DNA of 64,000 nt from Zhongshania marina (GCF_002915595.1 NZ_PQGG01000003.1:60939-124938), one strand, 5' to 3'; shown: positions 17,717 through 26,983, counted from the first letter of the stretch. Notes: a model not told the origin generated them from the letters alone. Translations and numbers: made by a program.

Positions 17717-18571
17717 TCACGCCAGTTTTAAATATTCTTCACTAATTTTCCACAACCTTTCCGCAGCCTCGTCATCTTTTGCCCAGGGCTTCACTCGCTT
17801 GATTTTGCTGTCTGAAAAATACTCGCCGGTAATATTTTCGACATTTGGCGATGTTGCAACATAGATAGAGGTTTTAGCCCCCTGCGCAGCGCTGCGAAAA
17901 AATGGCTTGAGCAACAAGCCCACTATTTTACCTATCACCGCATGGTCTTGATGGCCTAAGCCCGTACTGACTGCCCCAGGATGAACGCAATTGACCGTCA
18001 CACCCGTGCCCTGTAATTGCTTAGCCAGTCGCCGAGTCCATAAAATATTGCACAACTTTGAATGCCCATAAACTTTAAATGTTTTATAGGGCGTTGACTC
18101 GTACTCTAAGTCGTCAAATTGCAGACCTTTAACAAAGCTATGGGCTTCAGATGCCACGCTCACAATGCGAGCTGGGGCGCTTTCAACTAAGCGCTCGCGC
18201 AATAATTCGGTCATCAAAAAATAAGCGAGGTGATTTACCGCAAAGGTTTCTTCAATGCCGTCGCGGCTAAGCTTGCGATGGGTATTCACCACCCCCGCAT
18301 TGTTCATCAGTAAATGCAGCGGCTTGCCGGTTTCTAGAAATTGCTGAGCAATGCGATGAATATCCGCCTGACAACCCAAGTCACCAAGCAAGAGTGTGAT
18401 TTTACAATCGGGATTTTGGCTGATGATTTCCGCCAATACGGCCTCACCTTTTTGAGCATTGCGGCACACAATAAAAAGTTCTGCGCCTTGCTCGGCTAGG
18501 GCCAACGCGGTTTCTCTACCGATTCCGCTGGTGGCCCCAGTGATGAGACAGACTTTATTCAGCATCGACAT
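17717..18571 (-). CDS. SDR family oxidoreductase, retinol-dehydrogenase-like
   Basis: 284 residues. Classical SDR with cofactor motif LITGATSGIGRETA, NNAGVVNTH, the catalytic Ser (VSVASEAHS) and the Tyr-Lys pair in VYGHSKLCNILWTRRLA. The YGHSK..N(I/L)L..RRLA pattern and the closing PWAKDDEAAERLW are typical of the retinol dehydrogenase/WW-oxidoreductase-like subgroup found in marine gammaproteobacteria. Substrates of these bacterial members are mostly unknown. It lies upstream of nothing obvious on its strand and is followed by the convergent TRAP gene. A start three residues on (MLNK) is equally possible. Confidence 0.85.
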   Translation of the reverse strand: MSMLNKVCLITGATSGIGRETALALAEQGAELFIVCRNAQKGEAVLAEIISQNPDCKITLLLGDLGCQADIHRIAQQFLETGKPLHLLMNNAGVVNTHRKLSRDGIEETFAVNHLAYFLMTELLRERLVESAPARIVSVASEAHSFVKGLQFDDLEYESTPYKTFKVYGHSKLCNILWTRRLAKQLQGTGVTVNCVHPGAVSTGLGHQDHAVIGKIVGLLLKPFFRSAAQGAKTSIYVATSPNVENITGEYFSDSKIKRVKPWAKDDEAAERLWKISEEYLKLA

Positions 18572-18654
18572 TATTATTCTCCATTATTGTCGTTCGCTAT
18601 TAGTCTGGCTTGTTTCCTAATGCTTTTACATCGTCTTTCTGTAGCAGGCCGTCC

Positions 18655-19044
18655 TCAATCGACAACGCGGGTGCGGCCGTTGCCATCAATCGCTACAAAG
18701 ACGAACTCACCTTCGGTCACTTTCGCGGGTTCGTCTTGGTGTATGCTCGTTATCCACACTTCGACACGAACACGGATAGAGCTGCGGCCCACGTCTAATA
18801 TTTCGGTGTAACAACTCACTACTGCGCCAACCCGAACCGGCGTCATAAATGCCATTGCATCAACCGCAACAGTCGCCACTCGACCACCTGCGCGGCGCGA
18901 TGCGGTAACACTGCCCGCCAAGTCCATTTGCGACATTAGCCAGCCGCCAAAGATGTCTCCGCTGGGGTTGGTGTCGGCTGGCATTGCAACCGTTTGTAAG
19001 GCCAGCACGCCGGTTGGCTGAGGCGTGTCGTCTATGTCACGCAT
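18655..19044 (-). CDS. Acyl-CoA thioesterase, YciA-like hotdog protein
   Basis: 129-residue single hotdog domain. The family motif is NPSGDIFGGWLMSQMDLAG, where the Asp in the D-I-F-G-G-W segment takes part in thioester hydrolysis, followed by VATVAVDAMAFMTPVRVGAVV. Length and sequence fit YciA/acyl-CoA hydrolase proteins that release free fatty acids from acyl-CoA in the cytoplasm. It sits between the dctM gene (82 bases upstream on the same strand) and the SDR gene, with an 83-base gap to the SDR start, and may share the permease transcript. Confidence 0.88.
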   Translation of the reverse strand: MRDIDDTPQPTGVLALQTVAMPADTNPSGDIFGGWLMSQMDLAGSVTASRRAGGRVATVAVDAMAFMTPVRVGAVVSCYTEILDVGRSSIRVRVEVWITSIHQDEPAKVTEGEFVFVAIDGNGRTRVVD

Positions 19045-19126
19045 AATAAGTATTCTCTTGGTAGATAGTATTTAAAGACGCACAGTTAACGTGTGCCCAA
19101 AGCAATTGTCAATGTAGGACTTATCA

Positions 19127-20500
19127 TTATTGACCTCTAATAAAAGACGGCAACCACGTCGCCAATGAGGGCCATAATGCCAGCAGGGTAAGCATGAGCA
19201 ATTGCAGTGCAATATACGGCGCAACGCCGCGATAAATATCTGCGGTAGTGACCGATGGTGGTGCGACACCACGTAAATAAAACAGCGCAAACCCAAAGGG
19301 CGGGGTTAAGAATGAGGTCTGTAAATTAAGCGCAATCATTATTCCCAGCCAAATGGGATCAACACCCATCGCCAATAATATTGGGCCAACAATTGGCACG
19401 ACCACAAACGTAATTTCAATAAAGTCGAGAATAAAACCGAGAAAAAAGATCACCAGCATGACTATCAAGGTTGCGGTAATCACGCCACCTGGAAGTTGCG
19501 CAAAAAAGTGCTGGATTAAATCATCGCCACCAAAGCCGCGAAACACCAATGAGAACACCGCAGCGCCAATTAAAATCATAAAGACCATGCAGGTGACTTT
19601 CAGGGTTTCTCTAGCAACTTCACCAACACGCGCCCAGCCGAGCTGCCCCTTGGCCGCCGCCATCAGCGCCGCGCCCAGGGCCCCCACCCCCGCTGCTTCA
19701 GTTGGCGTGGCAGCCCCCAGCAATATCGAACCCAATACTGTCAGAATTAACGCAACTGGCGGGAATAAACCTTTTAATAGCGCACTTAGCGGCGGCGGGT
19801 CGAGGTCAGTTGCCGCTGGCGCGCGCTCAGGCTGCCTCAAAGCGACAAAACCCATATAGAGCAAATAGAGACCAACCAACATTAGGCCTGGCACCAGCGC
19901 ACCAATAAACAAATCCCCCACCGACAAGGTTTTAGGACTAAACACGCCCAAATCTAACTGTGCTTGTTGATAAGCACTAGACAAGGTATCTCCTAATAAC
20001 ACCAAGGCGATGGAGGGAGGAATAATTTGCCCCAAGGTGCCCGTCGCGCAAATGGTGCCCGTCGCTAAGCTGGGATCATAACCGCGCTTTAGCATAGTCG
20101 GCAGTGACATCAAGCCCATCGTAACCACCGTCGCACCAACAATACCGGTGCTTGCCGCCAACAACATACCAACCAAGATCACCGAGAATCCCAAACCACC
20201 GCGACGACGGCCAAATAAAGCCGCCATATTGCTCAGCAGCTCTTCTGCTAAGCGACTTTTTTCCAGCAATACCCCCATCAAGACAAATAGAGGAACCGCA
20301 ATCAAAGTGACATTGGTAATAGTCCCGTATAAACGACCGGCCAAAGAGGATAAAAACGAGGCATCAAAATGGCCGATACTAATACCAATGCCGGCAAATA
20401 ACATGGCGGTGCCCGCAAGGCTGAATGCCACGGGGTAACCCAGCATTAATACTAGGCATATCACCAAAAACATTAGCAGCGGTAGCAACTCAATCAGCAC
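19127..20500 (-). CDS. dctM: TRAP transporter large permease subunit DctM
   Basis: About 457 residues with 11-13 hydrophobic helices. Family signatures include LMLGYPVAFSLAG near the start, PLFVLMGVLLE, the Gly- and Pro-rich GTLGQIIPPSIALVLLG, ATPTEAAGVGALGA and NLQTSFLTPPFGFALFYLRG. DctM forms the sodium-driven translocation pathway. GTG 20500 was chosen because GGAGG lies 9 bases upstream; the ATG at 20521 has no ribosome site. The gene overlaps dctQ by 11 bases, as usual for the pair. Confidence 0.9.
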   Translation of the reverse strand: MLIELLPLLMFLVICLVLMLGYPVAFSLAGTAMLFAGIGISIGHFDASFLSSLAGRLYGTITNVTLIAVPLFVLMGVLLEKSRLAEELLSNMAALFGRRRGGLGFSVILVGMLLAASTGIVGATVVTMGLMSLPTMLKRGYDPSLATGTICATGTLGQIIPPSIALVLLGDTLSSAYQQAQLDLGVFSPKTLSVGDLFIGALVPGLMLVGLYLLYMGFVALRQPERAPAATDLDPPPLSALLKGLFPPVALILTVLGSILLGAATPTEAAGVGALGAALMAAAKGQLGWARVGEVARETLKVTCMVFMILIGAAVFSLVFRGFGGDDLIQHFFAQLPGGVITATLIVMLVIFFLGFILDFIEITFVVVPIVGPILLAMGVDPIWLGIMIALNLQTSFLTPPFGFALFYLRGVAPPSVTTADIYRGVAPYIALQLLMLTLLALWPSLATWLPSFIRGQ

Positions 20501-21026
20501 GGGGCTCAGCCTCCGCTTCAACCAATATCATCGCGTTTCGCAGTAATTCAGCCACGCCCTGTAAGGCGAGATTTATCGCCATCAGTGGCAGCAAAGACTT
20601 GAGAAGATAAACAAAAGGCAGACCGCCGGGCTCAACCGAGGCCTCACGTATCGACCAAGCGTTGGTGGTAAATTCCCAGCTCGTAATCAGAATCAAGCCG
20701 CAGAGAGGTAACAAAAAGACTATGCTGCCAATACTGTCAACCCATGCCTTAGTCCGTGGCGAAAAGCGATGATAAAAGATATCCACCCGCACATGACCAC
20801 CGTGCTTTAAGGTATATGCGGCGCCGAGCATAAAGACTGTGCCGTGCAAATACGTGACCGACTCTTGCAAAGCGGTCATTCCCTGCCCAAAACCGTAACG
20901 CATAATGACAACCGCTGCGGTACCGAGCATCATTAAGGGAATTAACCACGCAAGCAGACGTCCAAGTCGCTCAGTAAACTCATCTATTAAATAAACACAC
21001 TGCTTCACTATTCGGGTATCCCTCAA
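20490..21026 (-). CDS. dctQ: TRAP transporter small permease subunit DctQ
   Basis: 178 residues with four membrane helices (roughly 22-42, 58-78, 98-120, 140-160). The signature MRYGFGQGMTALQESVTYLHG followed by GAAYTLKHGGHVRVDIFY is typical of DctQ. Together with the overlapping dctM it makes the membrane part of a TRAP transporter. No binding-protein gene adjoins it on this strand; the closest is the TakP-like gene at 16494-17630, on the opposite strand. Confidence 0.9.
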   Translation of the reverse strand: MRDTRIVKQCVYLIDEFTERLGRLLAWLIPLMMLGTAAVVIMRYGFGQGMTALQESVTYLHGTVFMLGAAYTLKHGGHVRVDIFYHRFSPRTKAWVDSIGSIVFLLPLCGLILITSWEFTTNAWSIREASVEPGGLPFVYLLKSLLPLMAINLALQGVAELLRNAMILVEAEAEPRAD

Positions 21027-21076
21027 TTAGCTGCGCATTATAGCTATTCTGCGGACACAGATGCCAAGGAGACACT

Positions 21077-21724
21077 ATGCGTTCTATTATTATTCTCACC
21101 CTGCTCGGCTTTGCCTGTAGCTTAAACGCCGGCAGCGCGCAGGCAGACCTTGTTGCGCGGTATGCAATGGGTAAAGAAACTATTGTACTCAGCTATCGCG
21201 ACGATCAACACATTCGCGTAGATCGCGGCCAGCTTGGCTATTCTATTATCAATGGCGACCAAGCCATTGCCGTGCTCCAGCAAGGCGGCGCCCGCGTCGT
21301 CATGAATGTCGATGAAATGGGCGGCATTCTCAATAACGCCCAAAATGAGCAGCAGCTGACTATACCCGACTCCAAGGCGGTAAGCCTAACTCCTACCGGC
21401 CAATTCAGCGATGTTGCCGGCATAAAGGGCCGAGTTTACACTGCTAGCGATGGCCGCGCGAAATACCTTACTGTACTCACCGACCGCGCAGATGTGGTCA
21501 AAGCCAGTGACGGCCTACGCCATTTCTTCCGTCGTTTTGCCAGCTCAATGAAAAACGAGCGAGGCAATAAGCTGCTGGCACTGGAAAATGCCTTCAATGA
21601 ACAAAAAGACAGCGGCGTTTTACAGGTTGAAGGTGGTTTTAAATTAATCAGCATTAGTCAGCAAGCACGGCCCGACAATTTTTACACCCCGCCACCAATC
21701 GGCATTCAATTCCCCAATCAGTAA
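21077..21724 (+). CDS. Hypothetical periplasmic protein
   Basis: 215 residues with a signal peptide (MRSIIILTLLGFACSLNAGSAQA). The mature part starts ADLVARYAMGKETIVLSYRDDQHIRV and looks beta-rich, reminiscent of DUF4412-type periplasmic proteins that read a small-molecule or lipid state, but I cannot assign a family. It is divergent from dctQ (50 bases) and followed by a strong 15-bp hairpin. AAGGAGA lies before ATG 21077. Confidence 0.6.
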   Translation: MRSIIILTLLGFACSLNAGSAQADLVARYAMGKETIVLSYRDDQHIRVDRGQLGYSIINGDQAIAVLQQGGARVVMNVDEMGGILNNAQNEQQLTIPDSKAVSLTPTGQFSDVAGIKGRVYTASDGRAKYLTVLTDRADVVKASDGLRHFFRRFASSMKNERGNKLLALENAFNEQKDSGVLQVEGGFKLISISQQARPDNFYTPPPIGIQFPNQ

Positions 21725-21728
21725 CGCT

Positions 21729-21772
21729 ACTCGTCCACCGCACAGCAGATGCTTGCCGTGCGGTGGACGAGT
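21729..21772. terminator. Perfect 15-bp hairpin without T-run
   Basis: Arms ACTCGTCCACCGCAC (21729-21743) and its exact complement (21758-21772) enclose a 14-base loop just after the stop of the hypothetical periplasmic gene. It is followed by AAAATCGG rather than Ts, so it may be an RNA-stabilising or rho-linked structure rather than a classic intrinsic terminator. Confidence 0.5.
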
Positions 21773-21816
21773 AAAATCGGTATCATTGCCCACCAATACC
21801 TCCAATCGCCGTAATA

Positions 21817-22332
21817 ATGCAAATACCTATGACAGATGACGCGCTCTTTCCCGACCAGGAAACCCTACTGGAATTATATGCCGGCAACCACCCTGTAAAT
21901 AATCAGCCCATTTTTGAGAAGGTGCTTGCAACGCCGCTGCAAAACAAAGGCGATTACCGCCTGCTCAAGTCGCCGCTATTTGTACGCGGCGTGGCAGCCC
22001 TAGACACCATAAATCTCAACCCTGACTCCCGCGGCCGCTTTATCGTCGTAGAGCGCGGCGGCAATCTGTGTATTCGGGTGTTTTTCCGAGAGCCCAATGA
22101 GGCCTTAGAAATGCAACTCACCGCAGAAATAGAAAAGCTGTCCGGCCACGTAGATATTAAAACCGAGCGGGCCGTGGTCTACAGCATTCATTTTGGCGTA
22201 GGGTTTAACGCCATCGAACAGCTAATGAACAAATGGATTAACGGCGACAAGGCCAGCTGGATTTATGGCAATGTCTACGATGCCGAAAGCGGCGAAGCTC
22301 TTAACTGGTGGCAAGCACTGCTGCAAGCCTGA
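21817..22332 (+). CDS. Hypothetical cytosolic protein upstream of yaaA
   Basis: 171 residues, no signal or membrane segment, acidic start ([19 protein letters not shown] if the second Met is used). A central block [20 protein letters not shown] and a C-terminal [21 protein letters not shown] suggest a small alpha/beta fold. I do not recognise a family. It ends 11 bases before yaaA and is probably co-transcribed with it. The start could also be ATG 21829; neither has a convincing ribosome site. Confidence 0.55.
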   Translation: MQIPMTDDALFPDQETLLELYAGNHPVNNQPIFEKVLATPLQNKGDYRLLKSPLFVRGVAALDTINLNPDSRGRFIVVERGGNLCIRVFFREPNEALEMQLTAEIEKLSGHVDIKTERAVVYSIHFGVGFNAIEQLMNKWINGDKASWIYGNVYDAESGEALNWWQALLQA

Positions 22333-22343
22333 TAGGAAACCAC

Positions 22344-23120
22344 ATGCTACTTGTTATATCTCCGGCCAAAACGCTAGATTTCGAAACGCCTTCCCACACA
22401 GCAGAATTCACACAGGGTGACTTTCTAGCACGGTCGCAAAAACTGATCTCGCAATTGCAAAAGCTCAACCCTGACGATATTTCAGCGCTGATGAAAATCA
22501 GCCCAAAGCTCGGCGAATTAAACCACCAACGCTTCATGAACTGGTCGCGGCCATTTACACCAGACAATGCCAAAGTGGCAGCACTAGCCTTTCGTGGCGA
22601 CGTATATACCGGCTTAAATGCCGACAGCTTCAATGAGGAAGATTTTGAGTTCGCACAGCAACATTTGCGTATTCTCTCTGGGCTTTATGGCCTGCTAAGG
22701 CCCCTAGATTTAATCCAGCCCTACCGACTAGAAATGGGCACGCGCTTTAAAAACAAAGACGGCAAAAATTTATATGAATTTTGGGACAACAAAATAAGCC
22801 AAACACTGAATAAGCAGCTAGCCGAAATCAACTCTCAGGTGCTGGTAAATCTCGCCTCCAATGAATACTTTAGCGCGGTTAAACCCAAAACCCTCAAGGC
22901 TGACATTATTACGCCAGTCTTCAAGGATTTTAAAAACGACAAGTACAAAATCATCAGTTTCTATGCAAAAAAAGCGAGAGGCTTGATGGCGGCCTATATT
23001 ATCAAGCAGCGCCTAACAGATGTTGAACAACTTAAATCCTTCGATAGCGAGGGCTATTATTTTAGCGCCGAACAATCAACTGCGCGGGAATGGGTGTTTT
23101 TAAGAGACGCGCCGGTATAA
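22344..23120 (+). CDS. yaaA: Peroxide stress protein YaaA (DUF328)
   Basis: 258 residues. The N-terminal [16 protein letters not shown] and the blocks [36 protein letters not shown] and [16 protein letters not shown] are diagnostic. In E. coli YaaA lowers free intracellular iron during peroxide stress and is induced by OxyR; the fold binds DNA. ATG 22344 has AGGAAA upstream and matches the family start, so the longer frame from 22308 is not used. Confidence 0.95.
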   Translation: MLLVISPAKTLDFETPSHTAEFTQGDFLARSQKLISQLQKLNPDDISALMKISPKLGELNHQRFMNWSRPFTPDNAKVAALAFRGDVYTGLNADSFNEEDFEFAQQHLRILSGLYGLLRPLDLIQPYRLEMGTRFKNKDGKNLYEFWDNKISQTLNKQLAEINSQVLVNLASNEYFSAVKPKTLKADIITPVFKDFKNDKYKIISFYAKKARGLMAAYIIKQRLTDVEQLKSFDSEGYYFSAEQSTAREWVFLRDAPV

Positions 23121-23143
23121 ACCTGCGCGACAATTGCCAGCAC

Positions 23144-23602
23144 TTAAACCATCGACAATATCTGCTGCCACTCATCTTCACTCACCGGCATAATTGACAG
23201 GCGATTTCCTTTTTTAAGCAAGGTCATCTCGGCCAATGCGGGTTCTGCCTTCAGCTCAGACAAGGGTAATAAGCGCTTAAATTTGCGCTCAAATTTTACG
23301 TCCACCATAAACCAGCGTGGATTCTCAGCGCTCGCCTTAGGGTCGTAATAACGCGACTCAGGGTTTTGTGCGCTACCGTCCGGATACGCTTCCCGAACCA
23401 CCTTGGCAATTCCAGCAATACCCGGAACAGGGCAGGACGAGTGATAAAAGAAAACCTTATCCCCGCGCTTCATTTGGTCCCGCATCATATTTCTAGCTTG
23501 GTAATTCCGAACACCATCCCAGTGCTCGGTACTATCGGGTCGGCTCCGCAAATCGTCTAAGCTAAACGTATCAGGCTCAGATTTCATCAACCAGTAGGCC
23601 AT
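23144..23602 (-). CDS. EVE domain-containing protein
   Basis: 152 residues starting MAYWLMKSEPDTFSLDDL, the hallmark of the EVE (PUA-like) family that binds modified bases in nucleic acid. Other conserved parts are WDGVRNYQARNMMRDQMKRGD, FYHSSCPVPGIAGIAKVVRE and ENPRWFMVDVKFERKF. The frame continues upstream to 23746, but those residues lack similarity and would run into the divergent gene, so ATG 23602 is used. The role in bacteria is unsettled; some members take part in restriction or RNA modification. Confidence 0.92.
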   Translation of the reverse strand: MAYWLMKSEPDTFSLDDLRSRPDSTEHWDGVRNYQARNMMRDQMKRGDKVFFYHSSCPVPGIAGIAKVVREAYPDGSAQNPESRYYDPKASAENPRWFMVDVKFERKFKRLLPLSELKAEPALAEMTLLKKGNRLSIMPVSEDEWQQILSMV

Positions 23603-23683
23603 TGTTGTAATCCCCTTATAAACGCTAAACTGAATTTTTACATTCGCCATCACTTGGCGCCACACACCTTCGGCGGTCGTACC

Positions 23684-24286
23684 ATGAGCAACGCTAAACC
23701 CTTCTCCCAAGCCTGCGAGAACAATAAGCAGCCCATACTGAATCACTTAAAAACTGTACTACAAGAATGCCAGCATGTGCTGGAAATCGGTAGTGGCACG
23801 GGACAGCACGCCGTCTACTTTGCTGCAAATATGCCCCAACTTATTTGGCAGTGCAGCGATCGCTCAGAAAATATTCCAGGAATACAAAGCTGGCTTGCAG
23901 GCACCACACTGCCAGCGCCACTCACCTTAGATGTTCGCGATGAAAATTGGCCCAACCAACAATACGATGCCATTTTTTCTGCCAACACTTTGCATATTAT
24001 GGACTGGCCCGAGGTTGAATTGTTTTTCAATAAAGTGGACAAGCAGTTAAACGCTAATGCGCTACTCTGTATTTACGGCCCATTTAAGTACGGCGGTGAG
24101 TTTACCTCCCCCAGCAACGCGGACTTCGACCTTTGGTTAAAGCGAAACAATCCCGTTAGTGGCATCCGAGATTTTGAAGCGATACGTGAGCTGGCTGCCC
24201 ACGCGAGGTTTCAACTTGTGGCAGACCACACTATGCCCGCCAACAATCAATTGCTTATTTGGCAGCGCTTGGCAAAGCCGCTATAG
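23684..24286 (+). CDS. Class I SAM-dependent methyltransferase, DUF938 family
   Basis: 200 residues. Motif I is VLEIGSGTGQHAVYFA, motif II region YDAIFSANTLHIMDW, and the C-terminal MPANNQLLIWQR closes the family pattern. DUF938 members are small cytosolic methyltransferases of unknown substrate, conserved from bacteria to animals (METTL26). ATG 23684 gives the standard N-terminus (SNAKPFSQACENNKQPIL). It is divergent from the EVE gene with 81 bases between starts. Confidence 0.88.
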   Translation: MSNAKPFSQACENNKQPILNHLKTVLQECQHVLEIGSGTGQHAVYFAANMPQLIWQCSDRSENIPGIQSWLAGTTLPAPLTLDVRDENWPNQQYDAIFSANTLHIMDWPEVELFFNKVDKQLNANALLCIYGPFKYGGEFTSPSNADFDLWLKRNNPVSGIRDFEAIRELAAHARFQLVADHTMPANNQLLIWQRLAKPL

Positions 24287-24323
24287 GTCAACACCTCACG
24301 CCAATTAGCAAGAATGATGGGCA

Positions 24324-24354
24324 TAAAAAAACCCGGCCAAGGCCGGGTTTTTTC
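24324..24354. terminator. Bidirectional intrinsic terminator
   Basis: AACCCGGCC-AA-GGCCGGGTT (24330-24349) is flanked by A-rich sequence on the left and a T-run on the right. It lies between the convergent DUF938 and OmpA genes and can serve both strands. Confidence 0.9.
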
Positions 24355-24382
24355 TGAGCTAAACTAACTGCCTAATGGCAAA

Positions 24383-25969
24383 TTAGTAATCCAACTCATC
24401 CTCAGACATTTCGTATGGCTGATACTCTTCTTCAGCAGCAGGCTCGTCCATCATAACGTCGTCTGCTTCTTCCTCAACCATTGGCTCTTCTTCAACCATA
24501 GGCTCGTCTTCTACAGCTGAATCATCAAGCATTAGCTCTTCTTCAACCATTAGCTCGTCTTCAACCATTAGCTCGTCTTCAACCATTGGCTCGTCGTAAG
24601 ACATTGGCTCAGCAACTGCGTCGCTACCCAATACTTTCAACTCAACGCGACGGTTTTCAGCGCGACCTTCTTTAGTATCGTTGCTAGCTACTGGTTGCTC
24701 TTCACCATAGCCAGTTGCAGTCAAACGGCTGCTCTCAACACCGCTACCAACCAAGTAGTTTTTCACTGACTTAGCACGGTTTTGCGACAGGTTCATGTTG
24801 TAGCTATCGCTACCAGTGCTGTCAGTGTGACCTTGCAATTCAACATTGAAGCCAGGCGAGCTAGTTAACGTTGCCGCCACGTCGTTCAGAATTGTCTCTG
24901 CGTTCATAGTCAACTTAGCGCTATTCAGCTCGAAGTTCACACCACGTAGAACCACAGCCTGATCTTTTGCACAGCCGTTAGACATAACCGCTTCGCCGGC
25001 AGGTGTGTTAGGGCAAGCATCATCTGCATCAACAACACCGTCATTGTCGCCGTCTAGCGGGCAACCAACCGCATTAACTTCTGCGCCAGCTGGTGTGTTC
25101 GGGCACTGATCAAGATAGTCAGCAACACCGTCGTTATCGCCATCAAGTGGGCAGCCAACGCTGTCTACTTGTACGCCGCGTGGAGTACCTGGGCACTCGT
25201 CCATTTCGTCAGAAACGCCGTCGCCATCAGCATCTTGTACGCCATATTGCGCGTCGAAGAAATTATAGCGAAGACCAACCAACAGGCTTTGCGCGCTGTA
25301 TTCAATCTCTGTTTCGGTTCCAGCATCTTTAAAACTAGCATCATCTGCAACGCTGTAACGGTAGCCCGCATCAAGTGCTAAACGTGGGGTCAAGTAGTAT
25401 GTAATACCCGCACCCAATTGACCGATAGTAACGTCGTCATCACCGTTACCAAAATCTAGATTTGCTTGACCCAAACCAAAACCGATATAAGGACGTAGAC
25501 GCTCACCGGCCGAGAAGTCGTACCACAAGTTACCCATCATCGAGGTGACTTCTAGCGTACTATCGCTATTTAAAGACACACCGCCACCGCTGATGCTATC
25601 TACATCGTTTTCGCCTTGACGGTATTCAAATTCAAGACGGAACGGGCTTTCAAATTTGTAACCAAAGGTAAAGCCGTAAGCGAAATCTCTGTCATAAGTA
25701 GTTTCAAAGTTGGCATTTGCACCACCGCCGCCACCCAAACCACCTAACAAACCATTAAGCAAATCGCCAACGACAGGAATAGCACTAAGTCCTGGAATAC
25801 CACCAGCATTAGACGTAGTTACCGTACCATCAGCATCAAATACTTCGTTGTAAAAGGCATTACCACCAATGTAGTAACCCTTTTCCTTTTCGGCCTGGGC
25901 CGTCGCCGCACCTGCCGCTGATGCTAAAATCACACCGGCAGCAAGAGCATTTCTCCATTGCTTGCTCAT
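24383..25969 (-). CDS. OmpA family protein with TSP3 repeats and an acidic repeat tail
   Basis: 528 residues. A signal peptide (..AGAATAQA) leads into an eight-strand OmpA-like barrel (GYYIGGNAFYNE to YSAQSLLVGLRYNF), then three thrombospondin type 3 calcium-binding repeats (DADGDGVSDEMDECPGTP, DGDNDGVADYLDQCPNTP, DGDNDGVVDADDACPNTP), and the peptidoglycan-binding OmpA domain (ELQGHTDSTGSDSYN, LSQNRAKSVKNYL). After it comes an unusual tail of about 75 residues built of EDELMVE/EEPMVEE repeats. ATG 25969 is favoured by AGGGG at the right distance. A second OmpA/TSP3 gene lies 234 bases upstream on the same strand. Confidence 0.92.
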   Translation of the reverse strand: MSKQWRNALAAGVILASAAGAATAQAEKEKGYYIGGNAFYNEVFDADGTVTTSNAGGIPGLSAIPVVGDLLNGLLGGLGGGGGANANFETTYDRDFAYGFTFGYKFESPFRLEFEYRQGENDVDSISGGGVSLNSDSTLEVTSMMGNLWYDFSAGERLRPYIGFGLGQANLDFGNGDDDVTIGQLGAGITYYLTPRLALDAGYRYSVADDASFKDAGTETEIEYSAQSLLVGLRYNFFDAQYGVQDADGDGVSDEMDECPGTPRGVQVDSVGCPLDGDNDGVADYLDQCPNTPAGAEVNAVGCPLDGDNDGVVDADDACPNTPAGEAVMSNGCAKDQAVVLRGVNFELNSAKLTMNAETILNDVAATLTSSPGFNVELQGHTDSTGSDSYNMNLSQNRAKSVKNYLVGSGVESSRLTATGYGEEQPVASNDTKEGRAENRRVELKVLGSDAVAEPMSYDEPMVEDELMVEDELMVEEELMLDDSAVEDEPMVEEEPMVEEEADDVMMDEPAAEEEYQPYEMSEDELDY

Positions 25970-26202
25970 AAACATCCCCTGATTCATTGAAGTTATACCT
26001 TATAAAGCGCAAATTACCACGTCAGCACGAGGCTTAATACACACTTTAGGGCATAGTGGCGCATAATAACGTAAAATTTTATTTAAAATGTGTGCGAACT
26101 AACGTTTAAAAACCAAGAAATCCTAAACCCTCTTATAGAAACAGTAAAGTGGCATTTAATAAAGGCTATGCGAATGCGTACCCAAACACCTGAATTACTG
26201 CC

Positions 26203-26916
26203 CTATTTAAGCAAACCAGCTCGAATTACCCTTAAAGCAACTCGTCGATTTCGGGCTCGGCCTTCGGCAGTGTCATTGTCAGCAAGCGGCATCGCATCAC
26301 CATAGGCTTGAATGGAAATACGGTTCTTAGGTACACCCAACTCAATAAGAGCAGCCTTTACCTTGTTTGCCCGCATTCGCGACAAACGATAATTCGCATC
26401 AGCCGATCCACTGCTATCACTATGCCCCTGCAGTGCCACACGAAATTCCGGCGTTGAGCGAAGTAGCTCAGCCAAGCGCGATAGGCGCTCGCGGGCCTGC
26501 GCATCAAGGGTGCTACTACCATGCTCAAATCGCAGGCTTTCCAACTCGACAGTTTGCCGCGCCGAACAGCCATTGCGCATAACTCGCTCACCTGCAGCGG
26601 TACGAGGACAGTGATCCTCACCGTTTTTTACGCCATCGTTATCGCTGTCCATGCAACCAAATTGATCGACAACGCTATCCCTTGGCGTGCGCGGGCAGAG
26701 ATCGACGGTATCGATGATGCCGTCGCCATCACTGTCTGCACAGCCGTATATATCTACCTCCGCCGCAGCTTTGCTAGCCGGACAGCGGTCATCGGCATCT
26801 GCTATTCCATCGCCATCGGCATCAGGCGGCCGCACCGTGGCTGGCGCACAGGCAGCCAACGTTAGAGACATAAACAAAAGATTTGTGATGAATATATTCA
26901 AAATTTGCGTTCCCAC
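26203..26916 (-). CDS. OmpA/TSP3-repeat outer-membrane lipoprotein
   Basis: 237 residues. A lipoprotein signal ends LTLAAC, then come TSP3 repeats (DADGDGIADADDRCPASK, DSDGDGIIDTVDLCPRTP, DSDNDGVKNGEDHCPRTA) and a C-terminal OmpA peptidoglycan-binding domain (ALQGHSDSSGSADANYRLSRMRANKVKAAL). It has no barrel, unlike its downstream neighbour, so it is anchored by lipid and ties the outer membrane to the cell wall. The shared architecture with the next gene suggests duplication and domain loss or gain. Confidence 0.9.
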   Translation of the reverse strand: MGTQILNIFITNLLFMSLTLAACAPATVRPPDADGDGIADADDRCPASKAAAEVDIYGCADSDGDGIIDTVDLCPRTPRDSVVDQFGCMDSDNDGVKNGEDHCPRTAAGERVMRNGCSARQTVELESLRFEHGSSTLDAQARERLSRLAELLRSTPEFRVALQGHSDSSGSADANYRLSRMRANKVKAALIELGVPKNRISIQAYGDAMPLADNDTAEGRARNRRVALRVIRAGLLK

Positions 26917-26983
26917 GGCTGGGGTACTTCTTCAATCACATCGAGTGTAACCAAGCCGAGCCCAAGCACCAATAGCGCAGAAT

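Noticed and set aside
26090..26305. 71-residue plus-strand frame upstream of the OmpA genes
   Set aside because: It runs through the antisense of the OmpA lipoprotein gene, with no ribosome site or recognisable motif.
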